DNA of 64,000 nt from Archangium gephyra (lineage in GTDB: Bacteria; Myxococcota; Myxococcia; Myxococcales; Myxococcaceae). The number at the start of each line of letters is the position of its first letter. The stretch's first letter is position 1. Shown here in pieces: positions 50,525 through 59,900 of this stretch. Location: assembly GCF_001027285.1 (NCBI RefSeq), contig NZ_CP011509.1, forward strand, positions 9,510,501 through 9,574,500, in the 5' to 3' direction. The notes beneath the pieces are model-generated. The model did no database searches, was not told the origin of the DNA, and was given only the letters and a program-made list of their open reading frames with translations. A program made the position numbers and the translations under genes.

Positions 50525-53074
50525 ATGAATTCCATCCTCGCTCGGGTGGGCTGCGCCGTGGCGCTGCTCACCGTCTTCCCAGCGCTCGCGGCGCCTCCCG
50601 CCCCGCCGGCGCCTTTGGATCCTTCGCGGATCGCCACGCACCTGGAAGCGGAGCTGAAGACAGCCCACCAGGCCATCGAGAAACACGGGACCCGGATGGA
50701 GGGCCTCCTGGGCCCCTCGCTCCGCGGGAACGAGCTCGCCACGGAAGCCAGCGCACTGCGCTCCGAGCTCCCGGACTTCATCCGCGGCAACCCGCACCTC
50801 TTCGAGGAGCTCCTCGGAACGCTCCAGACGCTCGAGCAGCAGCCGCCCGGCGCGCTCTCGAAGCAGGAGCCGGGACTGGTCCGCCTCCTGAATGAGCAAC
50901 TGCGCCAGGGGCTCCACCGGTTCGGCCAGCGGGTCGGCGCGCCCCCCGCCCTCGTCGTCTCCGGCGGCGTGAGCCTGGGCTCGTACCAGGCCGGCTTCCT
51001 CTACTACTACACCCTGTTCCTCCATGACCGTGCCGGGGTGCTGCGCGCGATTCCCCCCGCGAACCGGGAGTCGCTGCGCTCGCTCGGCATCGAGCTGCCG
51101 GACGAGCCGCCCAGCGGCTTCACCATCGTCACCGGCGCGTCGGCGGGCTCGGTGAATGCGCTGCTCTCGGCGTACGCGGGCTGCCGCGCGCCGGAGCGGA
51201 CCCCCAGCAAGAGCCTCTTCTTCCAGACGTGGAACACGCTCGCCCTGGAGACGCTGCTCCAGCCGGGGAGCGTGGGCACCGACCACACCTTCTCGTCCAA
51301 GCCCGTCATGGACGCCATCGAGCGGCTCAAGACGCTGGACCCCAGCGGCTGGCAGCAGTGCCGCTTCTCCCTGGGCGCGACGACCACCCGCCTCCAGGGC
51401 CGGGAGATCGACCTCGCCCAGGCCGGCAACATCCGCAGCCGTACGGGAGAGCAGCTGCGGCTGGCGCGCTTCACGGAGAAGTTCCTGCTCACCGCCCAGG
51501 GCAACACCCAGCGGGCCCCCGAGTTCTGCCCCTTCCCGGGGTGTGACGCGAAGGCGCCCTACTCCACGTTCTACCCCAGGCTGGCCCAGCCCGAGGGCGG
51601 GCCCATTCCGTTGGACAACGTCTTCAACATGGTGGCCGCCTCGGGCGCGTTTCCCACCGCCTTCGAGCCGCGTGTCATCGCCCACCGCTACTTCGACACC
51701 CGGACGGGCCAGTGGGTGGAGGACAACACGGCCCGGTTCGCCGATGGCGGCATCTACAACAACAACCCGCTGGACCTGGCGCTGAGGATGTCCCAGTGGG
51801 AGGCGGCTCCGCTGCGCGGCAGCCACCGCTTCCTCTACTTCGATCCCAACGCCGTGGATTGGAAGTGGGCGCCCGAGCAGACGGAGCCCTTCGCCGGCCC
51901 CGGGCTGCTGGCCACCTACGAGGATCTGCTGGCGGGCTTCGCCGGCACGGCGATGAGCGCCCAGCTCATGGACACGCTGGAGACGGAGCCGGACGTGCGC
52001 GAGCGCATCGACGTGCCGGTGCGCCATGCGCCGCTGGCGGGTGAGTACCTGCTCGCCATGAGCGCCTTCCTGGACGAGGACTTCCGCACCTTCGACTTCC
52101 ACCGGGGCATGGTGGATGCGTGGCACTTCGTGTCGAAGGAGTCGGACACCCGCATCCTCTTCGAGGAGCTGGCCCACGCCAACCCGGAGGCGCCGCCCAC
52201 GACGGTGGGGGTGGACTCGCCCCTCTTCGCGTGCTTCCTCGCCTTCGAGCAGTCCGTCGCCGACGAGCCGGCCTCGCTGCCCGCGTGCGGCGAGCTCCAG
52301 TCGGAGGAGAGCCAGAATGTGCTGTCGCTCATGGCCGTCTCCCGGAAGATGCGGAAGGATCCGACGCTGTCCTTGAGCAACAACTTCGAGCGCTTCACGG
52401 AGGCGCTCGCGACGCGCGGCTATGTGTTCCGCTCGGGGTTGCTGAAGGGGCAGACGGCCTCGGCGCTCCAGGGCAAGTTCCGGCAGGTCTTCGGGGACGC
52501 GGTGACCGAGCTGACGCACCAGCAGCCGCGCTCCCAGCAGCTGGGTTTCGGGGTGGCCACCAAGCTCGCCCTGGACAGCGCCATCGCCTACCAGCCGGTT
52601 CCGTTCTACTCGCTGGTGGGCATCACCTCGGGTGGCCTGGAGCTCGCGGTGTCTCCGTCGCTGATGCACTGGAAGGAGAAGGAGCTGCGGCTGCGCTCGG
52701 GCGTGCGGGTGTCCTACGGAGAGTCGGTGCGCTTCTCCGGCGGCGAGAGTCCTCCGGACTTCGACACGGCGGCCTACGTCAGTGGAGCGTTCGGCTTCGG
52801 CCCACCGCCCATCCGGTTCGAGGCGGGCCTGGGCCTGCTCACCGAGGCCTCGTACATTCCAGACACGGGCAAATGGGTGGCGCTGCGCTTCGCCCTGGAG
52901 GGCTCGGTGATGGTCGTCGCCGCCGAGCACCTGGAGATCAGCCTGCGCCCGAGGCTCTATCTGGACGGAGGCCGTGCGAGCTCGCCGCTGTATGTGCCCA
53001 CCACCACCAGCCCCGAGGCGCCCCAGAAGTTCGAGGCGCTGGGGCTGCTGCTCGGCGCGGGCTGGCGGTTCTAG
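50525..53074 (+). CDS. Patatin-like phospholipase with barrel-like C-terminus
   Basis: 849 residues. ATG at 50525 behind AGGGGG. A signal peptide (VGCAVALLTVFPALAA) is followed by a helical region (~25-135), then the patatin domain: VVSGGVSLGSYQAGFLYYY (oxyanion loop), GASAGSVNALL with nucleophile S206, and DGGIYNNNPLDLAL with D407. A ~200-residue helical section follows. The final ~220 residues are alternating amphipathic beta strands (QLGFGVATKLALDSAIAYQP, GLELAVSPSLMHWKEKELRL) that end in LGAGWRF, a C-terminal aromatic typical of outer-membrane barrels. The layout resembles type Vd secretion (PlpD), but I see no clear POTRA domain. It probably hydrolyses phospholipids. Confidence 0.85.
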   Translation: MNSILARVGCAVALLTVFPALAAPPAPPAPLDPSRIATHLEAELKTAHQAIEKHGTRMEGLLGPSLRGNELATEASALRSELPDFIRGNPHLFEELLGTLQTLEQQPPGALSKQEPGLVRLLNEQLRQGLHRFGQRVGAPPALVVSGGVSLGSYQAGFLYYYTLFLHDRAGVLRAIPPANRESLRSLGIELPDEPPSGFTIVTGASAGSVNALLSAYAGCRAPERTPSKSLFFQTWNTLALETLLQPGSVGTDHTFSSKPVMDAIERLKTLDPSGWQQCRFSLGATTTRLQGREIDLAQAGNIRSRTGEQLRLARFTEKFLLTAQGNTQRAPEFCPFPGCDAKAPYSTFYPRLAQPEGGPIPLDNVFNMVAASGAFPTAFEPRVIAHRYFDTRTGQWVEDNTARFADGGIYNNNPLDLALRMSQWEAAPLRGSHRFLYFDPNAVDWKWAPEQTEPFAGPGLLATYEDLLAGFAGTAMSAQLMDTLETEPDVRERIDVPVRHAPLAGEYLLAMSAFLDEDFRTFDFHRGMVDAWHFVSKESDTRILFEELAHANPEAPPTTVGVDSPLFACFLAFEQSVADEPASLPACGELQSEESQNVLSLMAVSRKMRKDPTLSLSNNFERFTEALATRGYVFRSGLLKGQTASALQGKFRQVFGDAVTELTHQQPRSQQLGFGVATKLALDSAIAYQPVPFYSLVGITSGGLELAVSPSLMHWKEKELRLRSGVRVSYGESVRFSGGESPPDFDTAAYVSGAFGFGPPPIRFEAGLGLLTEASYIPDTGKWVALRFALEGSVMVVAAEHLEISLRPRLYLDGGRASSPLYVPTTTSPEAPQKFEALGLLLGAGWRF

Positions 53075-53144
53075 CCGGAGCCGCTCAGCGCACGGTTCTC
53101 CGCGCGCCACCGTTGGGGCCTGGCAAGGAGTAGAAAGCGGGGCC

Positions 53145-54878
53145 ATGCGCCTTGCTCACCTGCTCCTCGCCACGCTGATTCTCACCCTCCCGGCCTGCAC
53201 CACCCTGCCCGCGCCCCCGCTCGCCGCACGGCCCACGGAGGTGTCGGTGCATGTCGAGCAGCTCCCCGAGACAGGCGCCTGGCGGGTGCGCTACCACTTC
53301 TCCAGCCCCACCCGCGAGGCGCGCTTCATCCGGCCCGGGTATGGCTACCGGCAGACGCACTGGAAGGTGAGCTCCCCCGCGGGGGTTCGAATCGAGGCCG
53401 TGGACGGGGAGGACCGGGTCTCCTCCGCGGGCGGCGAGGCGTTCGAGGCATTCGAGGTCGAGCTCACCCCCTTCGCCTGGAAGCCGGAGAAGGACTACCA
53501 GGCCTTCATCCCCTTCAGCGCGGGCGGCACGCTCGTCCACACGGGGCAGTTCAACCTGCGGCTCGCCACGGGCCCGTCCGGCGCCGGGGAGGCCCCCCCG
53601 CGGACGCTGTTCACCCTGGTGCCCCGTGCCGCGGAGCGGGTCGTCCTTCCGGGCCGGGTGATCGCCGGGCCCGTGGAGTGGGAAGGCTCGGAGGACGGCA
53701 CCTATGCCTACTTCGGTCCTGCCATGGCCCTCGAATCGGAGCACCTCGTCGCCGTGGTCGACTCGGGCCTGCCCGGGTGGATCCGCCAACGGACGGAGGC
53801 CCTCCTGCCCCGGCTCTTCGCCTTCTACGCGGAACGGACGGGGACCCGCCTGGGCCAGCGGGCCACCGTCTTCCTGAGCTTCGCGGAGGAGCCGCGGCCC
53901 CGGAGCATCAGCATGAACGGCGGAGCGCTCGAGGGGCTCATCCAACTGGAGGTACGGCTCGGGAGTGACATCCAGCGGGAGGAGGACGCCAAGGTGGAGG
54001 AGCGGCTGCTGCAGCTCACCGCCCACGAGGCCGCGCACCTGTGGTACGGGCGGCTGCTCTCCCACGAGGTGAACGGCGGCGACTGGATGCACGAGGGAGG
54101 GGCCGACGCCTTCGCCTACCGGGCGCTGCTGCACCTGGGGTTGCTCTCGCGCGAGGCCTACCTGGCACGCCTCTCGGACGCCGCCTCGCAGTGCGCCCTG
54201 GGGCTGGAGGGCCGGGCGCTGAAGGACGTGTCCCGCCCCGGCCGGTACCGCAACCACTACACCTGCGGCTCCACCCTCGCGCTCATCGCCGAGGCGGAGC
54301 TGCGCAAGGCCCACCCCGGCGAGGACGTGTTCACCCACTGGGCCCGGCTCCTCGCGCTGGCCGGTGCCTCCCGCAGGTACGACGAGTCCCTCTACTTCCA
54401 GGCGCTCGCCGATCGGGGGGTACCCGCCGCTGCGCTGGCGAGGATGCGGCGGCTCATCGACGAGCCCCTCCCCAGGGCCGATGCGCTCCTGCTCGAGGCG
54501 CTGCGGGCGGGGGAGCTGGAGGTCGAGGCGACGGAGGGGGGCCCCCCGGACTTCCTCATGCAGGTGGGGGGCCGGGCGCTGCGCTTCGCGCTGAGGACGG
54601 ACTGCGGTGAAGGTTTTCGCGTCCGCACCGTCCAGGGCGAGGCCATGGAGGTCGATGCCCGATGCCAGACGCTGGGCCCTCAGCCGCACCTCGCGTCCCT
54701 GGCGGGGCACTCGCTCACGGGGAACCTCGCGGCCGCCTACGACGCCGCGGCCGAGCAGTGCACCCGCCAGGGCGCCGTGGAGGTGGGCTTGAGCGGCGCT
54801 CCCGCGCCCGTTCGGGTCCGCTGCGAGCCACCGGTGCCCCAGCGCACGCCCTACCTGCGCCTGCGCACGGCGCCCTGA
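53145..54878 (+). CDS. M1-like metalloprotease lipoprotein
   Basis: 577 residues from the ATG at 53145. The signal ends LILTLPACTT (lipobox). The N-terminal ~200 residues are beta-rich, as in the M1 N-domain. The zinc site reads HEAAHLW (H294, E295, H298), with the third ligand Glu in WMHEGGADAF 19 residues after H298 (E317), which is the HExxH-x18-E spacing of gluzincins of the M1 family. A GAMEN-like exopeptidase motif is not evident; SMNGGALEG near residue 258 is in the right region. The C-terminal ~230 residues are helical and beta mixed. It lies 70 bp downstream of the patatin gene in the same direction. Confidence 0.8.
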   Translation: MRLAHLLLATLILTLPACTTLPAPPLAARPTEVSVHVEQLPETGAWRVRYHFSSPTREARFIRPGYGYRQTHWKVSSPAGVRIEAVDGEDRVSSAGGEAFEAFEVELTPFAWKPEKDYQAFIPFSAGGTLVHTGQFNLRLATGPSGAGEAPPRTLFTLVPRAAERVVLPGRVIAGPVEWEGSEDGTYAYFGPAMALESEHLVAVVDSGLPGWIRQRTEALLPRLFAFYAERTGTRLGQRATVFLSFAEEPRPRSISMNGGALEGLIQLEVRLGSDIQREEDAKVEERLLQLTAHEAAHLWYGRLLSHEVNGGDWMHEGGADAFAYRALLHLGLLSREAYLARLSDAASQCALGLEGRALKDVSRPGRYRNHYTCGSTLALIAEAELRKAHPGEDVFTHWARLLALAGASRRYDESLYFQALADRGVPAAALARMRRLIDEPLPRADALLLEALRAGELEVEATEGGPPDFLMQVGGRALRFALRTDCGEGFRVRTVQGEAMEVDARCQTLGPQPHLASLAGHSLTGNLAAAYDAAAEQCTRQGAVEVGLSGAPAPVRVRCEPPVPQRTPYLRLRTAP

Positions 54879-55003
54879 CCCAGGGGGCCCAGCGCCCGAG
54901 TCCCTGCCCTCCCCCCGGCCATCTGCTCGAAATTCCTCCCCGTTGCCCGGAAAGCAGGGCCACGTGTCAAAAGGGAAGTCGCCTTCCCTCAAGAGGATTT
55001 CAG

Positions 55004-56953
55004 ATGCCATCGAGCAATCTCCGGCTCCACCCCGAATCGGCCGGCCGTGCACTCCCCGAGCGGCTCCAGCGGGCCCTGGAGACGCTGTCGGGCTACGACC
55101 TGAGCGACGTGCGCGTGCACGCCGATTCCGCCCTGCCGGCGCGGGTGGGGGCTCGGGCTTTCGCGCATGGGTGCGACATCTACCTGGCGCGGGGGGCCGA
55201 GGAGACCCTGGCGCATGAGTCCTGGCATGTCGTGCAGCAGAAGCAGGGGCGGGTGCGGGCCACGCGCGAGCTGGGCTCCGTGGCCGTGGGGCTCGGCGGC
55301 GCCGGGTTGAATGACGACCGGGAGCTCGAGGCCGAGGCGGAGGTGATGGGCCAGATCGCGCTCCTGCTCTCGCTCGCTGGCGACGGGCTCCCCCGCCGCG
55401 AGGGGCTCCGCTTCGCCCCGGTCGCCCGGCCCTCCGTCCAGAGAAGCGTTGTCCTTGCCAATACGAGTTATCGCAACCTGGAGCGCTTCCAGAAGGAAGT
55501 CGCGGCTCAACTCGAGGTGAAGAAAATCCAAGTCGTGGACCTCCCAGCCATCGTCGGAGACATCTTCGATGAAGGCAACCTGTATCGCGGATGGCCAGAA
55601 CTGCTGAGGGAAATCTTCATTCGCGAGGTGGGGTATCGAGCGGAAAGCAAGATGCGGGAGCTGATGCTGGTGAACCAGAAACAGTACCAGCCCCTGCTGG
55701 ATGCGCGGGCGCAGTACAAGAAACAAGAGACTGATCTCTACCAATCGCAATTGAGCCTGGCGAACCCCGAGGAACGGAAATACCCAAGCGAAACCGACCT
55801 CAGTCGGGCTCTCTCGAAATACAAAAAACAGCTCTACGCCAATGCACAGCAGCCGGTGATGCGGTGGACGAACCCTCTCTATTTCACGGGGAAGGTCAAC
55901 CCCATCCTGAAGTTCCCGATGTATCAATGGCTGAGCAACAAGCTCGGTTCCCCCAGCGAGATGAACTGCTGGGAAATCGTCATCTACTCCCTCGTTCAGA
56001 CCGGGCTGGTGCCCAAGGAGTATCTGGCGTGGTGCGATGCGCCGACCAAGATCCCGCTCGTGGAGCTGGAAGGCGGTCAAAACAAGTTCCCCACGCCCTC
56101 GAGGCTTCTGTCGTGGATGATCCGGAACAAAGACTCCTTCTTCATGACCGGGGCCGGCCGGAAGGAATATAAGAATCTTCCCGGCGACCCGGTCGTGCCC
56201 ATCACGAGTGACGCGCGAACGGACTTCATCCGCATCCCGAATCACATGGTCATTCCCAGGGGACGCCTCGTGTGCTTTGGGCCGGCCTTCCATGTCGCGC
56301 TCTCCACGGGGACGCGCGTGGCGCTCAAGACCGAAGCCGCCAGAGCCCACTGCCGGGTGGACTACGGCCACGGAATCCTCGAGCTCGACTCATACACCGG
56401 TACGGTCAGGGAGATTGCCCTGGAGGATCTCCTGGAGCCGAGGCCCCTCTACCTGCAGCAATTCCTCACCGTCTCTCCCTTTCCGGTCATTCCAAAGGAT
56501 GGCTCCGTGAAGTTGACGTTGCCGTCCGAGTCTTCCGCGAAAGGGGACAATGCCAAGCAGAAGACCAAGCGGGGGGAGCTCCGGAACAAGCTCGTCATCC
56601 CCATCAAGAAAACGCGTACCAGGTTGCTGGAGGAGAAGGAGGCGGCTCAAAAGACTCCCTTGTACAAGAAGAAGAAGCTCCAAGATGAGCGGGAGACCGC
56701 CTCGGCCCAGAGGCAGCTCGAGATCGACGAGCAGATCGCCCAATGCAATCAAGAGGTCGCCAACCTCGAGAGCGAGTGGAAGAATAAAGACAAGCTTGAA
56801 GAAGTAAAGGAACTCGAGGCCGCCGCCGAGACCGACCGGCAATTCCAGGAGTGGCGCGACCAGGAAGCCGGCAACACCAAGATCCAGGAGTTCAAATACT
56901 CCCCCACCAATCCCTACCAGGGCGATGTTCCCTTCCCGTATCAAATCGATTGA
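55004..56953 (+). CDS. DUF4157 (eCIS core) protein with Cys/His effector-like domain
   Basis: 649 residues from the ATG at 55004. Residues ~1-85 are a DUF4157 domain (ERLQRALETLSGYDLSDVRV, HADSALPARVGARAFAHGCD, then HESWHVVQQ at 71-79 with its HExxH zinc site), a module typical of extracellular contractile injection system cargo. Residues ~145-300 are a new, more hydrophilic region. Next is a likely papain/NlpC-like fold with C322 in MNCWEIVIYSLVQTG, H430 in FHVALSTGT, and an acidic/His segment YGHGILELDS (H456, D462). The C-terminus is highly charged coiled coil (EKEAAQKTPLYKKKKLQDE). The DNA of the 3' two-thirds is visibly lower in GC than the first ~440 bp, suggesting a swapped effector part. 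It sits 46 bp upstream of the giant gene. Confidence 0.8.
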   Translation: MPSSNLRLHPESAGRALPERLQRALETLSGYDLSDVRVHADSALPARVGARAFAHGCDIYLARGAEETLAHESWHVVQQKQGRVRATRELGSVAVGLGGAGLNDDRELEAEAEVMGQIALLLSLAGDGLPRREGLRFAPVARPSVQRSVVLANTSYRNLERFQKEVAAQLEVKKIQVVDLPAIVGDIFDEGNLYRGWPELLREIFIREVGYRAESKMRELMLVNQKQYQPLLDARAQYKKQETDLYQSQLSLANPEERKYPSETDLSRALSKYKKQLYANAQQPVMRWTNPLYFTGKVNPILKFPMYQWLSNKLGSPSEMNCWEIVIYSLVQTGLVPKEYLAWCDAPTKIPLVELEGGQNKFPTPSRLLSWMIRNKDSFFMTGAGRKEYKNLPGDPVVPITSDARTDFIRIPNHMVIPRGRLVCFGPAFHVALSTGTRVALKTEAARAHCRVDYGHGILELDSYTGTVREIALEDLLEPRPLYLQQFLTVSPFPVIPKDGSVKLTLPSESSAKGDNAKQKTKRGELRNKLVIPIKKTRTRLLEEKEAAQKTPLYKKKKLQDERETASAQRQLEIDEQIAQCNQEVANLESEWKNKDKLEEVKELEAAAETDRQFQEWRDQEAGNTKIQEFKYSPTNPYQGDVPFPYQID

Positions 56954-56999
56954 GCCCGCCGGAAGCTAGAATCCTCTCATCATCCTAGATAGGGACAAC

Positions 57000-59900
57000 A
57001 TGTCACTCAGCCACCTCCTTCAAAAGTTCGATTCCCTGGGTCCGATGGGGCCCCGCGCTCAGCTCACCCTCGACCAGGAGTTCACGGGGTCGGCGGAGCT
57101 GATCACCATGTTCCGCGCCGCGCTGGATGCGGAGTGCGTGAGCCTGAATACGGTCACCGGCCAGAGCTCCCGCGGGGAGGACCATCTCCAGCTCTCGGGA
57201 ACCACGACGCTGCTGAACATGACGGATGTCCAGGCGACGTTCCTGGCCCGAGAGCTCGACGGCGAGCTCGCCGTCACCCTGGAGCTCCTGATTCCCTCGG
57301 GGTGGTCGTTCTCGACGCTCTTCCCGCTCCTGCCCGAGCACTCCACCGCGGCACTCGAGCTCGACACGGGCGAGAAGATCGTCGAGCCCCACTTCTTGAA
57401 CCAGCTCAGCCTCGGGGCGGGCCGGCTCATCTTTTCCAACCGCGCCTACTACGACGAGACGCATGCGTGCCAGATGGTTCCCGGCCTCAACTACGTTGGA
57501 GAGCTCTACCTCGCGGGCGTGCTCTTCGACATGGGACTCATGCTGGGGCAGCGGACCCCGGTATCGCTCTCCGGCCCTCTTCGTGAGTTCCAGGCCGTTC
57601 GTGACCCCATGGAGTTCCTCGGGGTCCGCCTCTCCGCTCCTGTGGATGTCGGTTTCTCACCCCTGGGACCCTTGACCGTTCGAGAGGCGCGGCTCTATCT
57701 GAAGTCCGGTGTCCACGAGGCTGATCAGGATCTTGTCCTCAGTGCCACGCAGAAATCCGGCATCTACTTTCTCGCCGCCTGCGAACTGGGAGGACGTCCG
57801 CTCCAGATGGTCTGCAAGTATGACTTTCTGAACGACGCCAAGACGTTCAGGCTCCATGGCGTGTTCACGGACTTCGCGGTCGCGGGCTTCTCCAACCTCT
57901 CTCAACAAGTCGGTGTAGAGGGACTGGGCGGCACCCTGCCCGAGGATTTTCCGGCACCCGAGGGAATCTCCCTGACGGAGTTTGGGGTCTCCTTCGATCC
58001 CATGGATTATACCGTCACCAGCTTGACCGCCGGGGTAGGCACTCCCGTCCATTGGGAGATCATCCCCGAGGTCATGGCCCTGGAGGAGGTAGGCGTCACC
58101 TTCACGGTGAGCAGTCCCTTCAGCAAGCAGCGGTCCATCGGGACGACCGTCGCGGGCCTGCTGGCCTTCAAGAAATTCAGCCTGGCGGCCTTCGCCGAGT
58201 TCCCGGACTACAGCATTGGCGCCGGTCTGCCCGCGGGGGAAACCCTCCCTCTCGGGGATGTGATCGAATCCTTTCTTCCTGACGCCGAGCTGCCGGAGCT
58301 CACCGTCACGAAGCTCTTCGTCAAGGCGTCTCCGAAAGAGAAGAGCTTCACCCTCAGCGCCCGCATCAGCGAGCTCCTCTCCATTCCGGTGGGGGCGACG
58401 ACGTTCGATGTGAGCGGGCTCCTGCTCTTCCTGGAGTATGACAAGCAGGCGGGCGCCAGGGGAGCCATCACCGCGGAGATGAACCTCGCGGAGTCGTCCG
58501 CCATCTTCTCGGCGGAGCTCGGCCATGGCTTGACGTTCTCCGGCGCGCTCAAGAACTTCAACCTCCAGAAGTTCTGGGCGCTGGTGACCAACGGCGACGC
58601 CCTGCCAGAGGAGGTTCCCGACATCACCTTCGAGACGCTCTCCGTCAGTGTGTCTCCCAAGACCGGGGATGTCTCCCTCCGCGGCGCGACGACGATCGCC
58701 TGGGACCATCTCTCGGGAGAGCAGCCGCTCACCACCCAGGTCCAGTTCTCCTTCGCCCGCAGGGCCGGGGCCCAGGGCTCCGCCTTCACCGCGAACCTCA
58801 GCTTCCAGGGGACCGGAGACCTCGAGCTCGCCCCGGGGTTGGAGCTCAAGCGGTTCAACTTCCTCTTCGAGTATCAAACCCAGGTGGGCTGGAAGCTGTC
58901 GGGCGGAGTGAATGTCGACCTCTTCGACACGAACCTCAACCTGTCAGCGGGCTATGAAACCAGCCAGGCCGGCAAGAAGCTCAAGCTCCAGGCCATGGCC
59001 TCGCCACCCGCGAGGCTCATCGATCTGGCGGGAGCCGGTTCCTATACCTTCACGCAGTTCGACCTCGTGCTCGACCGCCGCACGGTCGAGGGCAAGGCCA
59101 GGACCTTCTTCGAGGTCACCCTGGCGTCCACCCTGGAGCTCGAGCAGCTCTTCGAGTTCGGCGGCTACCTGAGCCTTCGTGACACGGCCGAAGGCACCCG
59201 CGCGCTCCTCTTCAAGCCCAACCCGGGCTCCACCGCCTTCCACGTGGACTTCCCGACGGGCGAGGGAATGGGCGTCAAGGGAGAGCTCTTCGAGGTGGGC
59301 TTCGCCAAGGAGTCCGCCAGCGCGGGGTGGAGCTTCACGGGCACGGCCAACATCGGCTTCACCGGCTTCCCGGGTGGCCTGGGGGACATGCTCCCCTCCA
59401 AGGTCACCGCGAAGCTCGTCGCGGGAAAGAAGGACGTGCGCATCTCGGCGCTCAACGTCACCGACCCCATCGAGCTGTCGCTGCCCACGGTGAAGGGAAA
59501 GAGCCTCGGCAAGGCCACCGTCCAGCTGACCGAGGTGGGCATCTCCCTCAAGCCCGAGCTGGGGCTGGTGCTGGAGGCGGGTCTCGGTCTGCCCGCGGAG
59601 CTCAACACGTACCTGGGCGCGCAGCTCTTCCGCGTCTACCAGAAGGGCAACCCCACCACCCTGTCGCGCACCCGGTTCACCATCTCCGGGACCGGCGTCG
59701 CCATGCAGTTCCTGGGCTCTCCGTTCGCCGCCGCCAACACCGTGATGATCAACGGTGAGTCCTGGTTCGACGTGGACTTCGGCCAGTACGGCGCGCTCAG
59801 CCTGAAGATGCCGACGTTCCGCTACGACGGCGTGTCGCAGTACTTCGAGGCCGGCGGCGGGTGCAAGGTGACGCGGCCGCTCGCGCTGCCCCTCGCGCCG

